Positions 1 through 10,512 are shown, counted from the first letter of the stretch. The stretch is 64,000 nt of DNA from Ehrlichia ruminantium (GCF_009728835.1 NZ_CP033455.1:578393-642392), one strand, 5' to 3'. Notes: generated from the letters alone by a model not told the origin. Numbers and translations: made by a program.

Positions 1-371
1 GTATCTACATTGTAATAGTTTCCAGGAATAAATATTCTATTGATTTTATTTTTCTCTATAAAAGAAAGCACAGCTTGCTGAATTTTACCTGATTCTATTT
101 TTTCTAAAAGTGAAATATCATTTTTAGCTTCCTCTAGAGACTCACTTTTTATTTTTTTAAAGTCTACTATGGTATTGTAATCAAGTAATACAACTTTTGC
201 ACCTAATTTCTCTAGCATTTCAGCTATATTATCTGAAAATGTTAATTCATTAGGATATGTTTCTTCTGCTGTACGTACGAAGCCTACAACTATTTCATCA
301 GATAAAGCTGCATGTGTTTGAGTTGTAGACATGAACAGCAACAAAAGTAATAATGGTATTAAGTAACGCAT
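1..371 (-). CDS. Partial secreted protein, function not established
   Basis: The reading frame runs off the left edge, so only the first 123 codons are visible. It begins at ATG 369-371 on the minus strand, with GGAGG (376-380) four bases upstream. The first ~21 residues form a typical signal peptide: a basic start (MRYL), a leucine run, then a cut after THA. The mature part starts ALSDEIVVGFV and has alternating hydrophobic strands and charged helices, with FIPGNYYNV near the visible end. That last motif and the overall pattern faintly recall periplasmic class I glutamine-amidotransferase-like (peptidase C26) proteins, in which a strand ends in a PG turn. This is only a guess, because the catalytic part would lie outside the window. 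The frame is open throughout, so I am confident it is a real gene. Confidence 0.75.
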   Translation of the reverse strand, partial: MRYLIPLLLLLLFMSTTQTHAALSDEIVVGFVRTAEETYPNELTFSDNIAEMLEKLGAKVVLLDYNTIVDFKKIKSESLEEAKNDISLLEKIESGKIQQAVLSFIEKNKINRIFIPGNYYNVD

Positions 372-422
372 CTAACCTCCAAAAAATTAGATAAATTATT
401 TACATAGGAAATATGTTATAAG

Positions 423-495
423 TGGCCTGAGTTGGAATCGAACCAACGACACAAGGATTTTCAGTCCTTTGCTCTACCGACTGAGCTATCAAGCC
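423..495 (-). tRNA. tRNA-Phe (GAA)
   Basis: On the minus strand the sequence folds into a full cloverleaf of 73 nt. The acceptor stem pairs GGCTTGA with TCAGGCC (one G-T pair), the D arm is GCTC..GAGC, the anticodon loop reads CTGAAAA with anticodon GAA, and the T arm contains GGTTCGATTCC. The discriminator base is A and the terminal CCA is not encoded. It lies between the partial secreted protein and coaD as an isolated single tRNA. Confidence 0.95.
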
Positions 496-666
496 AAATA
501 TACTATCAATAAACATTAAATAAACATTGTACTACAAGAATTGTTTATTTTTATAATATAATGCTAAAAACTTATATATTATAAATACAAATCATTCAAG
601 AAAAATATAATGTTAAATTAGTATCATATTATGATATAATAATATTTTATGAAATTAGTGATTTAA

Positions 667-1164
667 GTGAAAATAGGTGTGTATCCTGGCACTTTTGATC
701 CTATTACTTTTGGTCATATTGATATTATTAAAAGGGCTTGTAACCTAGTTGATAGGTTGATAATAGGTGTTGCTAGAAGTTGTACAAAAAAGACAATTTT
801 TTCTGCTGAAGTTCGTGCAGAATTAATTAGGCATGAAATGAAATTGCTTAATATGATGGTTGATACTGTGATTTTTGATGGATTATTAGTGTATTTTGCA
901 CAAAAGAATAATGCATCTGTTATTATTAGGGGGTTAAGAGCTGTTTCTGATTTTGATTACGAATTTCAGATGAGTTGGGTAAATTATAAACTTAAACCAC
1001 AAATTGAAACAATTTTCTTACCAGCTGCAGAGGATACCCAATTTATTTCATCAACTTTTGTGAAAGAAATAGCACGTCTTAGGGGTGATGTGAGTGTTTT
1101 TGTATCTGCAAATGTTGAACAGCATTTAAAAGATTTTTTCCATACTAGTGAAGGAAAAATTTGA
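667..1164 (+). CDS. coaD: Phosphopantetheine adenylyltransferase
   Basis: CoaD catalyses the fourth step of coenzyme A synthesis: 4'-phosphopantetheine plus ATP gives dephospho-CoA. The 165-residue length matches the family. The N terminus GVYPGTFDPITFGH carries the nucleotidyltransferase T/HxGH motif (residues 14-17). IIRGLRAVSDFDYE is the substrate-binding loop, and ISSTFVKEIA is the C-terminal ISSTxVR-like signature. Translation starts at a GTG codon; the next possible starts would remove the conserved first strand, so GTG is the best choice. The gene is monocistronic, with a 1.7 kb spacer downstream. Confidence 0.95.
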   Translation: MKIGVYPGTFDPITFGHIDIIKRACNLVDRLIIGVARSCTKKTIFSAEVRAELIRHEMKLLNMMVDTVIFDGLLVYFAQKNNASVIIRGLRAVSDFDYEFQMSWVNYKLKPQIETIFLPAAEDTQFISSTFVKEIARLRGDVSVFVSANVEQHLKDFFHTSEGKI

Positions 1165-2879
1165 ACTTACTTTATTAGTATTTATGTATTTTCAAATAAG
1201 TAGATATATCGGTTAAAATACATAGTATATTTACTATAAATACATAATGTGACTTAGTTAAATATTTTGTTTATTATGACATATTGCAGGAATCAAGTTT
1301 ATAAATTGTTTATAACACGGGTAACATTGATGTTATATAATCAATATTTTATAGAAGGCTTACACGTCAAATAAATAAGTTGAATTTCATCCTCAAAATT
1401 TACAAAATATTATAGGTGAAGATAATTGCCATTGTTAAGAAATGTTATTAATTGTTGTCGTTTTCATAGAGGAGTATTTCTTACATCAATGCAAATTATT
1501 AATAAACTAATGATTTGCTACTTCTTAAAAACAACTCTTGTGTTATTGATAATGTTTATGTTTTCTCTTTTTAATTCAGGTAATATCATTAATTATACAC
1601 TTAATACAAATAGCTATGTGGACTCTCATATCCTTTTCAACATTATAAACAGCAATTTGTTAAAATAATATACACTTAATAACATTATCAGTAACACATA
1701 AAGTGTACCATATTACAATTTTGACAACAAACATTGAAGTTGTGAATATTTAACAGCGTTTTTTGTTATTTTGATTGTGTGAATTGTAAAATTATATTAG
1801 CTCTGTATCATATCAGCAGATGGTTAATGTAATTTGCACAAAAGTGATTACAAAAGCTTTTTAGTTCGTGGGACTTTAAATTGAATTGTTGATTAACGTA
1901 GTACATAAATCATACTGTTATAAAGAGATAATGATATATTCCATAATATTTTGTAGTATATGTAAATGTGTTTATGTAGGGCTATCTTATAAATATAGTC
2001 TAACAATTTATATGTATTATATAATTTTTATATGAAAGTAGAGTAATTTTGTTGATTTGCTACAATGTATGTACATGTGAGTTTTAGATAAATTTCTATT
2101 AAAGTAACTATAATGTTAAGGGTAATAATGTGGTGTCATATTTTGTAGGGTTAAGTACTTTAGAAAATAATATATACTGATTTTGTTTTTATTATCAGAT
2201 ATTGAGTGATTGATCAGAAATTTGATTGTAGTTGGAACAAAAGAAGCAGTATTGATATCTCTTTATTTATAAATGTTTATAAGAAGATAAAATATATTAA
2301 ATAATCATAATTCTATTGATATTCTTAGGTAATTTGATTACAATCTTTATTGTATGATAGTTATGTAGTATTCTAAAATATTTGTCGATTATTGTAAGTA
2401 TATCTTTACAAACATAGTTATAGAGAAAGATATTCTCTATTCAAAAGTTTGGTTATGTATTACACATATGAAATGTTGTGTAAATTGTTAATTTAATAAT
2501 TTTAACAGAAAAATAAGTTACTTTATTATTATCAAATGTATTTAATGATTTATCAGTTTTGATTTATAGTACTTCAGTTATTGTTTATCATATATATTGT
2601 TATGATATATGACTTAATAAATTGATTTTTATTATTTATGCAGTTTTGTAAACAGAATATATGTTAATCTAAAGCATAGTTATGTTATATGTTTACAGCA
2701 ATAAACAGGCTACAGTTTTGGAAACTCTTAATAATGTTATGGGTTATACGAAAACTACATATGATACTATAAACTTTTTTATAAAATTATATGAATGAAA
2801 AATGCTATACTATATTCTTTATAAAGCACTATTAAAACATAATAAGTTTGCATATCATAAATTGTAGAACACTAAAGAT
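1165..2879. other. Long AT-rich spacer without a recognised gene
   Basis: About 1.7 kb between convergent coaD and trxB. A TTG-started frame at 1426-1668 (80 codons) is leucine/isoleucine/asparagine-rich, resembles no family I know, and looks like chance in AT-rich DNA. A perfect 8-bp palindromic stem (TCATATAT / ATATATGA) with a 9-base loop lies at 2588-2612. I see no RNA gene and no clear fragment of another gene. Confidence 0.6.
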
Positions 2880-3833
2880 TCACTTTTCAGATAAAAACTT
2901 TGTAGCTTCTATTGCTGCCATACATCCTGAACCTGCTGCAACAACAGCTTGTCTATATATTTTATCTTGTACGTCACCTGCAGCAAAAATTCCTGGACAA
3001 CTAGTTGCTGTACTATTGGGATTAGTGATAATATACCCTTCCTCATCTAAGTTTATTATGTTGATATTATTTTGATTTGTTAGCATTTTGGTATTTGGAG
3101 TGTGCCCTATAGCAATAAAAACTCCTTTTACTGGGATAGTACTAATGCTTCCGGATGTGGATTCTAACATTAGTTCTTCAACAGTACCAGTTTCTTTATT
3201 GCCTAGTATTTCTTTAACAACACTGTTCCATATCACTTGTATTTTTTTATTATTGAATAGTCTTTCTTGTAATATAGGTTCAGCACGTAATTTATCACGT
3301 CTATGTATTAAGAATACTTTTGTTGCGTGTCTTGTTAAGTATAGTGCCTCTTCTACAGCAGTATTACCTCCCCCTACTACAGCAACATCACTTCCACTAA
3401 AAAACACTCCATCACATGTAGCACATGCTGAAACTCCTTTGCCTTTAAAAACTTCTTCACTTTCTATGTTCAACCACTTTGCTTGAGCTCCAGTAGCAAT
3501 GATAATAGTATCTGCAATATAATGGTCATTAAATATTCCTATACATTGAAATGGATATACGTCTGTACGTATCTCTTTAATCTCATCAGAAATGATTTGA
3601 GCTCCAGAGTTATGAGCCTGTTGTTTCATTTGTTCCATAAGTTCTGGTCCTTGTACTGCATGTGCAAAACCTGGAAAATTTTCTACATCACTGGTAATTG
3701 TGAGCTGTCCTCCAGGACACATTCCAGTGATTAATATGGGTTGCAGGTTTGCACGAGCAGCATATATAGCAGCAGTACATCCTGCTGCTCCTGAACCTAA
3801 AATTAAAACTTTTGTCTTATATGTTTGTGTCAT
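2880..3833 (-). CDS. trxB: Thioredoxin reductase
   Basis: NADPH-dependent FAD flavoenzyme that reduces thioredoxin in the cytoplasm. The 317-residue length is usual. The FAD-binding GSGAAG motif is at residues 13-18, the redox-active CATC pair at 137-140, the NADPH-binding VVGGGNTAVEEA around 152-163, and the second FAD motif AAGDVQD near the C terminus. Its ATG follows directly on the TAA of the upstream peroxiredoxin gene (no gap), so the two are surely co-transcribed. Together they form a peroxide-detoxifying pair: the reductase feeds electrons, through thioredoxin, to the peroxiredoxin. Confidence 0.96.
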   Translation of the reverse strand: MTQTYKTKVLILGSGAAGCTAAIYAARANLQPILITGMCPGGQLTITSDVENFPGFAHAVQGPELMEQMKQQAHNSGAQIISDEIKEIRTDVYPFQCIGIFNDHYIADTIIIATGAQAKWLNIESEEVFKGKGVSACATCDGVFFSGSDVAVVGGGNTAVEEALYLTRHATKVFLIHRRDKLRAEPILQERLFNNKKIQVIWNSVVKEILGNKETGTVEELMLESTSGSISTIPVKGVFIAIGHTPNTKMLTNQNNINIINLDEEGYIITNPNSTATSCPGIFAAGDVQDKIYRQAVVAAGSGCMAAIEATKFLSEK

Positions 3834-4451
3834 TTACTTATCCATCATGCTTTTTTCAAGGTTATCTATGTGTGATTTTAGGTAATCTTCAATACCATGT
3901 TGGGATGCTTCCATTGCTGGATCTCCTTTTATCCATCCAGCAGGACACACTTCTCCATGAATTTGATGATGTTTTATTGCATCTATAATTCTTAGTAGTT
4001 CATCTACATTTCTTCCAATAGGTAAATCATTAATTGATTGATGTCTTACAATAAAATGGTCATCTATAACAAATGTTGCTCTTAATGCAATACTATTATT
4101 GTATAACACTCCGTAGTTGTTAGATATTGAATGTGAATCATCTGCAATTAATGGAAAGCTAATTTTATCTATTCCGCCCTTATTTATACTGATATTACGC
4201 CAATGACTATGGCAAAACTCTGAATCTGTACTGATACCTATAATCTCAGTATTTTTTTCCATAAACTGTGGTATTCTGTTGTGTAATGAAATTATTTCTG
4301 TCGGACATACAAATGTAAAATCACGTGGATAGAAAAATAAAATAGCACATTTGCCACTAATATATTGTTTTAAGTTGAGTTCACATATTTTGTCATCTGG
4401 CATTACAGCTTTTGCTGTAAAATCGATAGCTTGTTGTGTAATGAGATTCAT
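3834..4451 (-). CDS. 2-Cys peroxiredoxin (AhpC/TSA family)
   Basis: Thiol peroxidase that reduces hydrogen peroxide and alkyl peroxides. The peroxidatic Cys49 lies in FTFVCPTE and the resolving Cys169 in GEVCPAGW, both in the canonical contexts of typical 2-Cys peroxiredoxins. The length of 205 residues fits the Prx1/AhpC group. An extra Cys80 (SEFCHSHW) is also common in the family. The stop codon abuts the start of trxB, so the operon order is peroxiredoxin then trxB. The promoter should lie in the 378-bp divergent spacer upstream. For an intracellular bacterium of phagocytes a defence role against host oxidants is a natural inference. Confidence 0.95.
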   Translation of the reverse strand: MNLITQQAIDFTAKAVMPDDKICELNLKQYISGKCAILFFYPRDFTFVCPTEIISLHNRIPQFMEKNTEIIGISTDSEFCHSHWRNISINKGGIDKISFPLIADDSHSISNNYGVLYNNSIALRATFVIDDHFIVRHQSINDLPIGRNVDELLRIIDAIKHHQIHGEVCPAGWIKGDPAMEASQHGIEDYLKSHIDNLEKSMMDK

Positions 4452-4829
4452 AAAATTACCTAGTTAGTTTAAAATGAGCAATGGTCATAAAATATTAAAT
4501 ACTACAATTACATACTTTTGTAATTATATTTATTACATATTTTATATTAACGTTATACCTCACAATAGCTTTGTGTATTAAAAGTATAACCTTATACGCT
4601 ATTACATATAGCTTATTTTATTGTAAAATAAAGTAATTTTTGTGGTAATAATTTATCTATGATTTTTCTGTAAATAATTATGATATAAAATATGTCTCTT
4701 TGGGAATGAAAATTTCATTGTACTAATTTTTTATAAGTGTATGGTAATTCAATAAGTAAATAATAATATTGAATATTGGTTAAAGTGTATATAGAATACA
4801 CATATTATTAAAAAATTACTCAGGTAATT
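4452..4829. promoter_or_regulatory. Divergent promoter region between peroxiredoxin gene and aatA
   Basis: This 378-bp AT-rich spacer must hold both promoters of the divergent units. An imperfectly conspicuous inverted repeat GTGTAT-N5-ATACAC sits at 4785-4801, about 28 bases before the aatA start, and could be an operator. No protein site consensus is claimed; the regulatory role is inferred from gene orientation. Confidence 0.4.
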
Positions 4830-6032
4830 ATGTCATTTCTAGCTAAAAGGATGGGTTGTATTCAGCCTTCTCCTACTCTTGAGATTGCAAGTCAGGCTCA
4901 AAAGTTAAAAATGTCGGGGAGAGATATTATTTCGTTAAGTGCTGGAGAACCGGATTTTGATACACCAGAACATATAAAACAAGCAGCTATTAATGCTCTT
5001 AATTTAGGTAAAACTAAGTATACGGCAGTTGATGGAATTATTGAGTTGAAGAAAGCTATTATTAGTCGTTTAAAACAGGATCATAATTTAATGTATGATG
5101 TTAATCAGATTTCTGTTGGTAATGGAGCTAAACAATGTATTTATAATTTATTTATGTCTACATTAAATGATGGTGATGAGGTAATAATACCAGCTCCTTA
5201 CTGGGTATCTTATCCTGATATTGTTAAGATAGCTGGTGGTAATCCTGTAATTGTTGACTGTGGTAATACATCTAAATTAACTGCTGATTTACTTGAGAGT
5301 GTAATTACTGAAAAAACTAAATGGTTGATTCTTAATTCTCCAAATAATCCTACTGGTTTAGTATATACATATGATGAACTAAAAGATATTGCTCAAGTTT
5401 TATTAAAATATCGTAATGTTCATGTAATGACTGACGATATATATTCAAAGATAGTATATGATGATGTTGAATTTTTTACTATTGCGCAGGTAGAGCCAGA
5501 TTTGTATAGTAGGGTGTTTTTGGTGAATGGAGTGTCAAAAGCATATGCTATGACAGGATGGAGAATTGGGTATATTGCTGGTGCTGCGGAAGTTATAAAA
5601 GCGATTTCTGTTATACAGTCTCAAAGTACAACGAATCCTAATAGCATAGCGCAGTTTGCTGCAGTAGAGGCTTTGACTGGTGATCAGGAATTTTTGAAAG
5701 AAAGAAATAATATATTTATGGCACGGCGTGATATGATGCTAGACATGATTAATAATACGTCACTTTTGTTTGTTGAGAAGCCTCATGGCGCATTTTATGT
5801 GTTTATTTCTTGTAAGGAAGCAATAGGTAAAACTACCAAAAGTGGTTTTTGCATAACAAGTGCTATGGATTTTACTAAGTATTTATTGGAAGATTATAAT
5901 GTTGCTGTAGTACCAGGTGAGGCATTTGGGGTTCAGGGATTTTTTAGGGTATCATATGCTACTTCTACTAAAGATGTATCTGAAGCATGTAATCGTATCT
6001 TAACAGCATGTAATAAATTGTTAGATAGATAA
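4830..6032 (+). CDS. aatA: Aspartate aminotransferase (class I)
   Basis: PLP-dependent enzyme exchanging amino groups between aspartate/oxaloacetate and glutamate/2-oxoglutarate. The sequence has the class I fold: SLSAGEPDFDTP near residues 36-46, the substrate-pocket segment NSPNNPTG at 169-176, the PLP-binding Lys237 in SKAYAMTGWRIGY, and the carboxylate-binding Arg in FFRVSYATS near the C terminus. The 400-residue length is that of the alphaproteobacterial type Ib enzymes. It is monocistronic, starting with ATG after a long divergent spacer, and is followed by more than 1 kb of non-coding DNA. The enzyme links the TCA cycle to amino acid synthesis. Confidence 0.95.
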   Translation: MSFLAKRMGCIQPSPTLEIASQAQKLKMSGRDIISLSAGEPDFDTPEHIKQAAINALNLGKTKYTAVDGIIELKKAIISRLKQDHNLMYDVNQISVGNGAKQCIYNLFMSTLNDGDEVIIPAPYWVSYPDIVKIAGGNPVIVDCGNTSKLTADLLESVITEKTKWLILNSPNNPTGLVYTYDELKDIAQVLLKYRNVHVMTDDIYSKIVYDDVEFFTIAQVEPDLYSRVFLVNGVSKAYAMTGWRIGYIAGAAEVIKAISVIQSQSTTNPNSIAQFAAVEALTGDQEFLKERNNIFMARRDMMLDMINNTSLLFVEKPHGAFYVFISCKEAIGKTTKSGFCITSAMDFTKYLLEDYNVAVVPGEAFGVQGFFRVSYATSTKDVSEACNRILTACNKLLDR

Positions 6033-7197
6033 GTATGTATTAAGTAGTAGAAAGCATATTTCTATATGGTAAGCTTTTGCTAGTTAATGAAGTAGAATTC
6101 TCTGTTTAATATGTTGATCTGTAAGTATTTTAGTGTCTGTTGAGGGATATTATTATATGTATGCAGATACTTGTTTATGTAGTTTTAGTACTCTTATATG
6201 TTGTGGTAGTGATTTTGTAAGTGTTTTGTAGGTTATAAGTAAGTATCTATATTACTTATGAAGTTTATTATATAATAGCGTAATTTATAGTAATTAAGAA
6301 GTAATCTGTTTAAATGTAGGATTATTAAAATTATTGTAACAAATATGTTGTACAATACATATGCTGATGGAAATATTAAATATAATTTATCATTATAGGT
6401 GGTACTGTATTTAAGCATATATATTGGTGTTATTATATTCCTTTATATTAAGAATATTAGTGAAGAATTAAAAAATAAGTTATTCTTTGGAAGATAAGAA
6501 AAGTTGATATAGTAAAGAATTATTATTTAACAAGATTGATGTTTAATAGTGATATATACAATCCCAGTGCTTTAAGAGCTATGTACTGGTATCTAGTAAT
6601 GGCAATACTTACAAATAGATTAGTAATTGATGGATGTAACATAAAGGTATCTTACTATAATAAAATTATTATAGGTATCAGTAATATGTTATGTCTCAAT
6701 GAGAATTTAATTACTAAATAATTTTTAGGTTATTTTATCTTCTAAGTATTGGCGAGACTTTTATACATTATAGTAGCAATCAAAAATTCTTCTATATCAA
6801 TTTGTAAGTTAACTTTAAATATTGTAATACTTATAGTTAATAATATTTTGTTTTATAATATATTATTTATTTTTAAGTATAAGAAAGCTTATGAACTGAG
6901 AATAATTTATATGATTGTTATATCATTATGGTATATGGTTTGTACAGTAATAGATTAACATCTTATAATTGATATTTAAAGTTGATATATTATAGGTATA
7001 AACTGTTTTTTTAGGTTTAATTGTCAACCTACTATGGAAGTAATATTTTTTATTTAATTGTTAAAGAGCTATTGATGTAATATGAAGTACTATTTATAAA
7101 ATGTCAATTGATAGTATTATATGCTGATTCGTTACCTAGATTCTTTAACAACATATCCATATCTTACTAAAAAACTTTATATAATATTACTATACAA
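6033..7197. other. Long AT-rich spacer without a recognised gene
   Basis: About 1.16 kb between convergent aatA and the foldase gene. Short open frames on both strands (for example 6536-6721 and 6749-6958) encode isoleucine/tyrosine/asparagine-rich peptides with no family signature and no clear ribosome binding site. I see no RNA gene, repeat or clear pseudogene. Confidence 0.6.
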
Positions 7198-9090
7198 CTA
7201 TTCTATACTATCAATTAAATTTCTATTAACTTTTACTGAATATTTTTTTATTAGATATGCTATTAGCTGATTTTTTAAAGATTCTATATTATTATTACTG
7301 AGCTTTTCTTGTATATTTTTCAAGTCTACATTACTTATTTGTTCTGGATTTGTTATGTCTTTAAGTACAGCTATAAGCATTTTTTGTTTAGCAGGATCTT
7401 GCTCATCGTGATAGTTTTTGCTAATTTCTCCTTTTTTTAAGCTGAAAATTTCATTCACTAAACTGGTAGGATAATTCTGACCTGGATTATCTATAGAAGC
7501 TATATTATTCCTATATACTACTTGGTTAGGCTTTAATGATACACCATCAATGTTTTTGATATCTATTCCTGATTTAAGTTTTATTACTATATCTTGTGTA
7601 AGCTTAGATAACTTCTGATTCTTAAAGTTATTTTGCCATTCATCTACTAATTCTTGTTTGCTTTCGTCAAAAGTTTTTTCTCTAGCTTGATCAATTTTAG
7701 TCACTCTTGCACTGAAGAAATAATCCTCGTTATTAGTGAAGTTAGAGGTTTGATTTAATTGTAATGCAAAACCAGTAAGTATTATTGAGCTAGGATTTGC
7801 TTCTGATATATTGACTTTTTTACCAGATAAGTTATGTCCTGATGTATCAGTTGTAATAGTTTTGATGTGTAAGTTGTATAACTCTGCTATTTCTTTAATA
7901 GACGTGCCGTTGTTAATTTTGTCATTGATAATTTGAACTTCTGCAAGTAATAGGTCGATAGCCTTTTTCTTTTTAATACTTTGACTTATTTTTTGAGTTA
8001 AATCTTGTAAATCATGTTCTGATATTTTATGAATGCTTGTTACTTTTATTATATGCCATCCAAACATACTATGTAATATAGGGCTTACTTCTCCTTCTTT
8101 TAATGAAAAAACCTGGGTTCTTATATTGTCAGGGAGGGTATTTTTTGTAATATTTTTTAATGTTACATTTTCCAAAGTAGTATGAGCAATATCTGTTATT
8201 ACACTATCAAAAGTTTTGCCATTATTGAGTGCGTTTAATGCATTTTCAGCATCATCTTTAGTGCTAAACACTAAGTTTAATATGTCTATTTGGTTATCTA
8301 ATCCTTCAGTTTTTATTTCATTTTCTATCTCTTCTTGTGTGACAGTTACTTTTGTCATGAAATTTTCGTGATTCATAGTAACGTATTCTATGTCACGAAT
8401 TTCTGGAAAAATTAGCTGACCATTTTTGCGCTTTTCTTCATATAAATTTTTAAGTTCTTCAATACTAGGAATAGGGATATTATTTATTGCAGGTGATATT
8501 TCAATGATATCTACAGTACGAGATTGATGTAAATTCTGTAAGATTTTTGTTACCAGATCCGGATGATACTGTAGATAGCTACTTTGTGGTCCACCAAATA
8601 AGCAACTCATTACTATAGAGATAGGAAAGGCCTGTTCTAACTTGCTAATGTATAACCTTTCTGTTAGTCCTGCATTTGATAGACCCTTATTGAATTTATT
8701 CTTATCGAAATTTCCATTATCATCTTGAAAATATTTTATATTTTTTATGAAGTTTATTACACTTTCTTCACCCACTTTAAGGTTTAATGAATTGGCAAAT
8801 TTTATAAGTACCTTATTTTCAATCAGCTTGTTTAATACGGAATGTTTTATGTTAAACTGAATAATTTGTTCAGGTGTTAAAGGTCTATTAAGGAGTTGTT
8901 GTATATATCTTAACTCATCATGGTAAGCACTTGTAAAATCTTCTACTGATAATTTTTCTTGGCCAATTTTTGCAACATATTGTTTATTGCTAAAATGGTT
9001 GGAAAATAACGGTACTCCTAGTGATACGGATACTAAAGAGCATATTAAAACTATAAGAAGTAACTTTGCAAAAAAGGCCTTGGATTTCAT
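7198..9090 (-). CDS. Membrane-anchored peptidyl-prolyl isomerase, PpiD/SurA type
   Basis: Periplasmic folding factor for exported and outer-membrane proteins. At 630 residues it matches the PpiD size class. A short cytoplasmic basic start (MKSKAFFAK) and one hydrophobic helix (residues ~8-28) anchor it in the inner membrane. Residues ~35-185 form a SurA-N-like helical chaperone domain (VAKIGQEKLSVEDF..., NKLIENKVLIKFA). A parvulin domain spans about 260-370, with QVFSLKEGEVSPIL and GWHIIKVTSI as its typical end. A second, less conserved segment with EIFSLKKGEISK occurs near residue 575. Monocistronic; the ATG matches the signal-anchor start. The symbol ppiD would be reasonable but is not certain. 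Confidence 0.88.
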   Translation of the reverse strand: MKSKAFFAKLLLIVLICSLVSVSLGVPLFSNHFSNKQYVAKIGQEKLSVEDFTSAYHDELRYIQQLLNRPLTPEQIIQFNIKHSVLNKLIENKVLIKFANSLNLKVGEESVINFIKNIKYFQDDNGNFDKNKFNKGLSNAGLTERLYISKLEQAFPISIVMSCLFGGPQSSYLQYHPDLVTKILQNLHQSRTVDIIEISPAINNIPIPSIEELKNLYEEKRKNGQLIFPEIRDIEYVTMNHENFMTKVTVTQEEIENEIKTEGLDNQIDILNLVFSTKDDAENALNALNNGKTFDSVITDIAHTTLENVTLKNITKNTLPDNIRTQVFSLKEGEVSPILHSMFGWHIIKVTSIHKISEHDLQDLTQKISQSIKKKKAIDLLLAEVQIINDKINNGTSIKEIAELYNLHIKTITTDTSGHNLSGKKVNISEANPSSIILTGFALQLNQTSNFTNNEDYFFSARVTKIDQAREKTFDESKQELVDEWQNNFKNQKLSKLTQDIVIKLKSGIDIKNIDGVSLKPNQVVYRNNIASIDNPGQNYPTSLVNEIFSLKKGEISKNYHDEQDPAKQKMLIAVLKDITNPEQISNVDLKNIQEKLSNNNIESLKNQLIAYLIKKYSVKVNRNLIDSIE

Positions 9091-9375
9091 GATACATACA
9101 CATGTAAGTATAAAACACGCCTAATATACCAAACAAAAACAGTCATGCAAATCTTTTCATGATGTGTATGCACAATATTTTACTTTCACAATATATTTTG
9201 TATACACATATATTAACAAAAGAACAATTTTTTTATATTTAGAAATTAATTAATATTATTTTATTAAGTATGTAACTATAAAGTATATAAGTTATTTTTG
9301 ATAAGCTACTTTTTATATTGTAGATTTGTGTGTTTTTTTGAGTAAAAGTATTTATGTAATTGTATAAATAATTAC

Positions 9376-9966
9376 TTAATATATTGTATTAAAGTATATA
9401 GGTATAGGGTTAAGTGTTGGTAGATTATTTTCTATTTTATATTTGTAAAGAAGAGCAGCAGTTCTTGCGTTTATATTATTTGATGTTATATGTATTATAT
9501 TTTGATTAGGTAAGTAATCAGAAAAGTTATTTTTATCGAGAATTTGTATTTTGCTTAATGCGACTAATTTGTTGTTAAATGTTTGAGAGTATAGAGTTTT
9601 TGGCGAAACTTCAATTACTGATAATATCTCTTTATCTTTGGTTGTTGTTGAGGTTAATATTAAATATGCCTGTATTTCTAAAGTACTAATCCCATGTAGT
9701 GGTATTTTTGATGCAAGATGTATTCCTTGAGCAGCTGCTATGCCAACTCTTACTCCTGTAAAACTACCAGGCCCTACTACTACTGCAAGGTTTTTTATTG
9801 TATTATATGAATGATTAGATCGCTCTAGTAGCGTGTGAATTATTTTGAATAAAGATTCAGAGTGTTGGTTATGTAATGTATTTTCTTCATAATAGATAGT
9901 GTTGTTTTGATTCATAATGGCGACAGAGCATATAGGACCTGATGTATTGATTGTCATAGTAGCCAT
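9376..9966 (-). CDS. tsaB: tRNA threonylcarbamoyladenosine synthesis protein TsaB
   Basis: TsaB is the non-catalytic partner of TsaD in making the t6A37 modification of ANN-decoding tRNAs. The sequence shows the ASKHA-fold start (MTINTSGPICSVAIM), the helix with HSESLFKIIHTLLE, and the diagnostic segment VVVGPGSFTGVRVGIAAAQG (residues ~64-83). Length is 196 residues, slightly short compared with the usual 210-230, because the C-terminal half is abbreviated. Two close in-frame ATGs occur at the start (9966 and 9957); the choice changes only three residues. It stands alone, downstream of a 0.5 kb spacer. Confidence 0.92.
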   Translation of the reverse strand: MATMTINTSGPICSVAIMNQNNTIYYEENTLHNQHSESLFKIIHTLLERSNHSYNTIKNLAVVVGPGSFTGVRVGIAAAQGIHLASKIPLHGISTLEIQAYLILTSTTTKDKEILSVIEVSPKTLYSQTFNNKLVALSKIQILDKNNFSDYLPNQNIIHITSNNINARTAALLYKYKIENNLPTLNPIPIYFNTIY

Positions 9967-10512
9967 AATTTTTATTTTTTGTGTGGTTTTTTATAGTAGC
10001 ATATATAGCTCTATAAGGGAATAGTAGTGATGCTAATTTTGTTTGTTAGATTATGTAGATTGCTTTTCTGTAAATTTTGCTTGATTTTTTTAATGCAGCG
10101 TATGATTTAGATCTTCTAATTATCGAATATTGTTTTATATAGTATATACTTTTGCTAGAAGCTATTTTTAATAATCTAAGTTATTGATCAGTAAGTTTAT
10201 TTATAATGTCTTGGTTTTTTTGGGAATATGTTAAATTGATTACCTATTGTTGAAGTTAAGGTAATCTCAGTACTTGTTATATCTATAGAAGTTATATATT
10301 TTAAAATTGTGTGATCTATTGTTGTATTTAATTTAGCTTTTATACATGTATGGTGTAAGGGTTGTGTTATTTATGTGATAGATATAAGGATTGCTTTTGT
10401 GTTGTAATACGAAAATTTTACTGTGAATTTCTGTGTAGATATTATTTTTGATATTGAACTGAAGTACTACAAAATACATTTTACTAAGTAAAATGTGTGC
10501 AAATTTAAAAAG
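9967..10512. other. AT-rich spacer between tsaB and tRNA-Arg
   Basis: About 0.55 kb. It holds the tsaB promoter region and a strong hairpin next to the tRNA gene (10476-10496, listed separately). Otherwise I see nothing coding. Confidence 0.55.
10476..10496 (-). terminator. Hairpin just downstream of tRNA-Arg, possible terminator
   Basis: ACATTTTACT is followed after one base by its exact reverse complement AGTAAAATGT. It lies 16 bases past the tRNA 3' end in the direction of tRNA transcription, and is preceded there by a short T run (CTTTTT) next to the tRNA. The position suggests a terminator or processing signal. The stem is AT-rich and the tight loop forces opening of the innermost pairs. 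Confidence 0.35.

Noticed and set aside
1426..1668. 80-codon TTG-started frame
   Set aside because: Composition is that of random AT-rich DNA, there is no ribosome site, and it resembles no family.
3088..3486. 132-codon + frame across trxB
   Set aside because: Antisense shadow of the strongly supported trxB.
6536..6958. Two short + frames of 61 and 69 codons in the aatA/foldase spacer
   Set aside because: No signature, no ribosome site, Ile/Tyr/Asn-rich as expected by chance.
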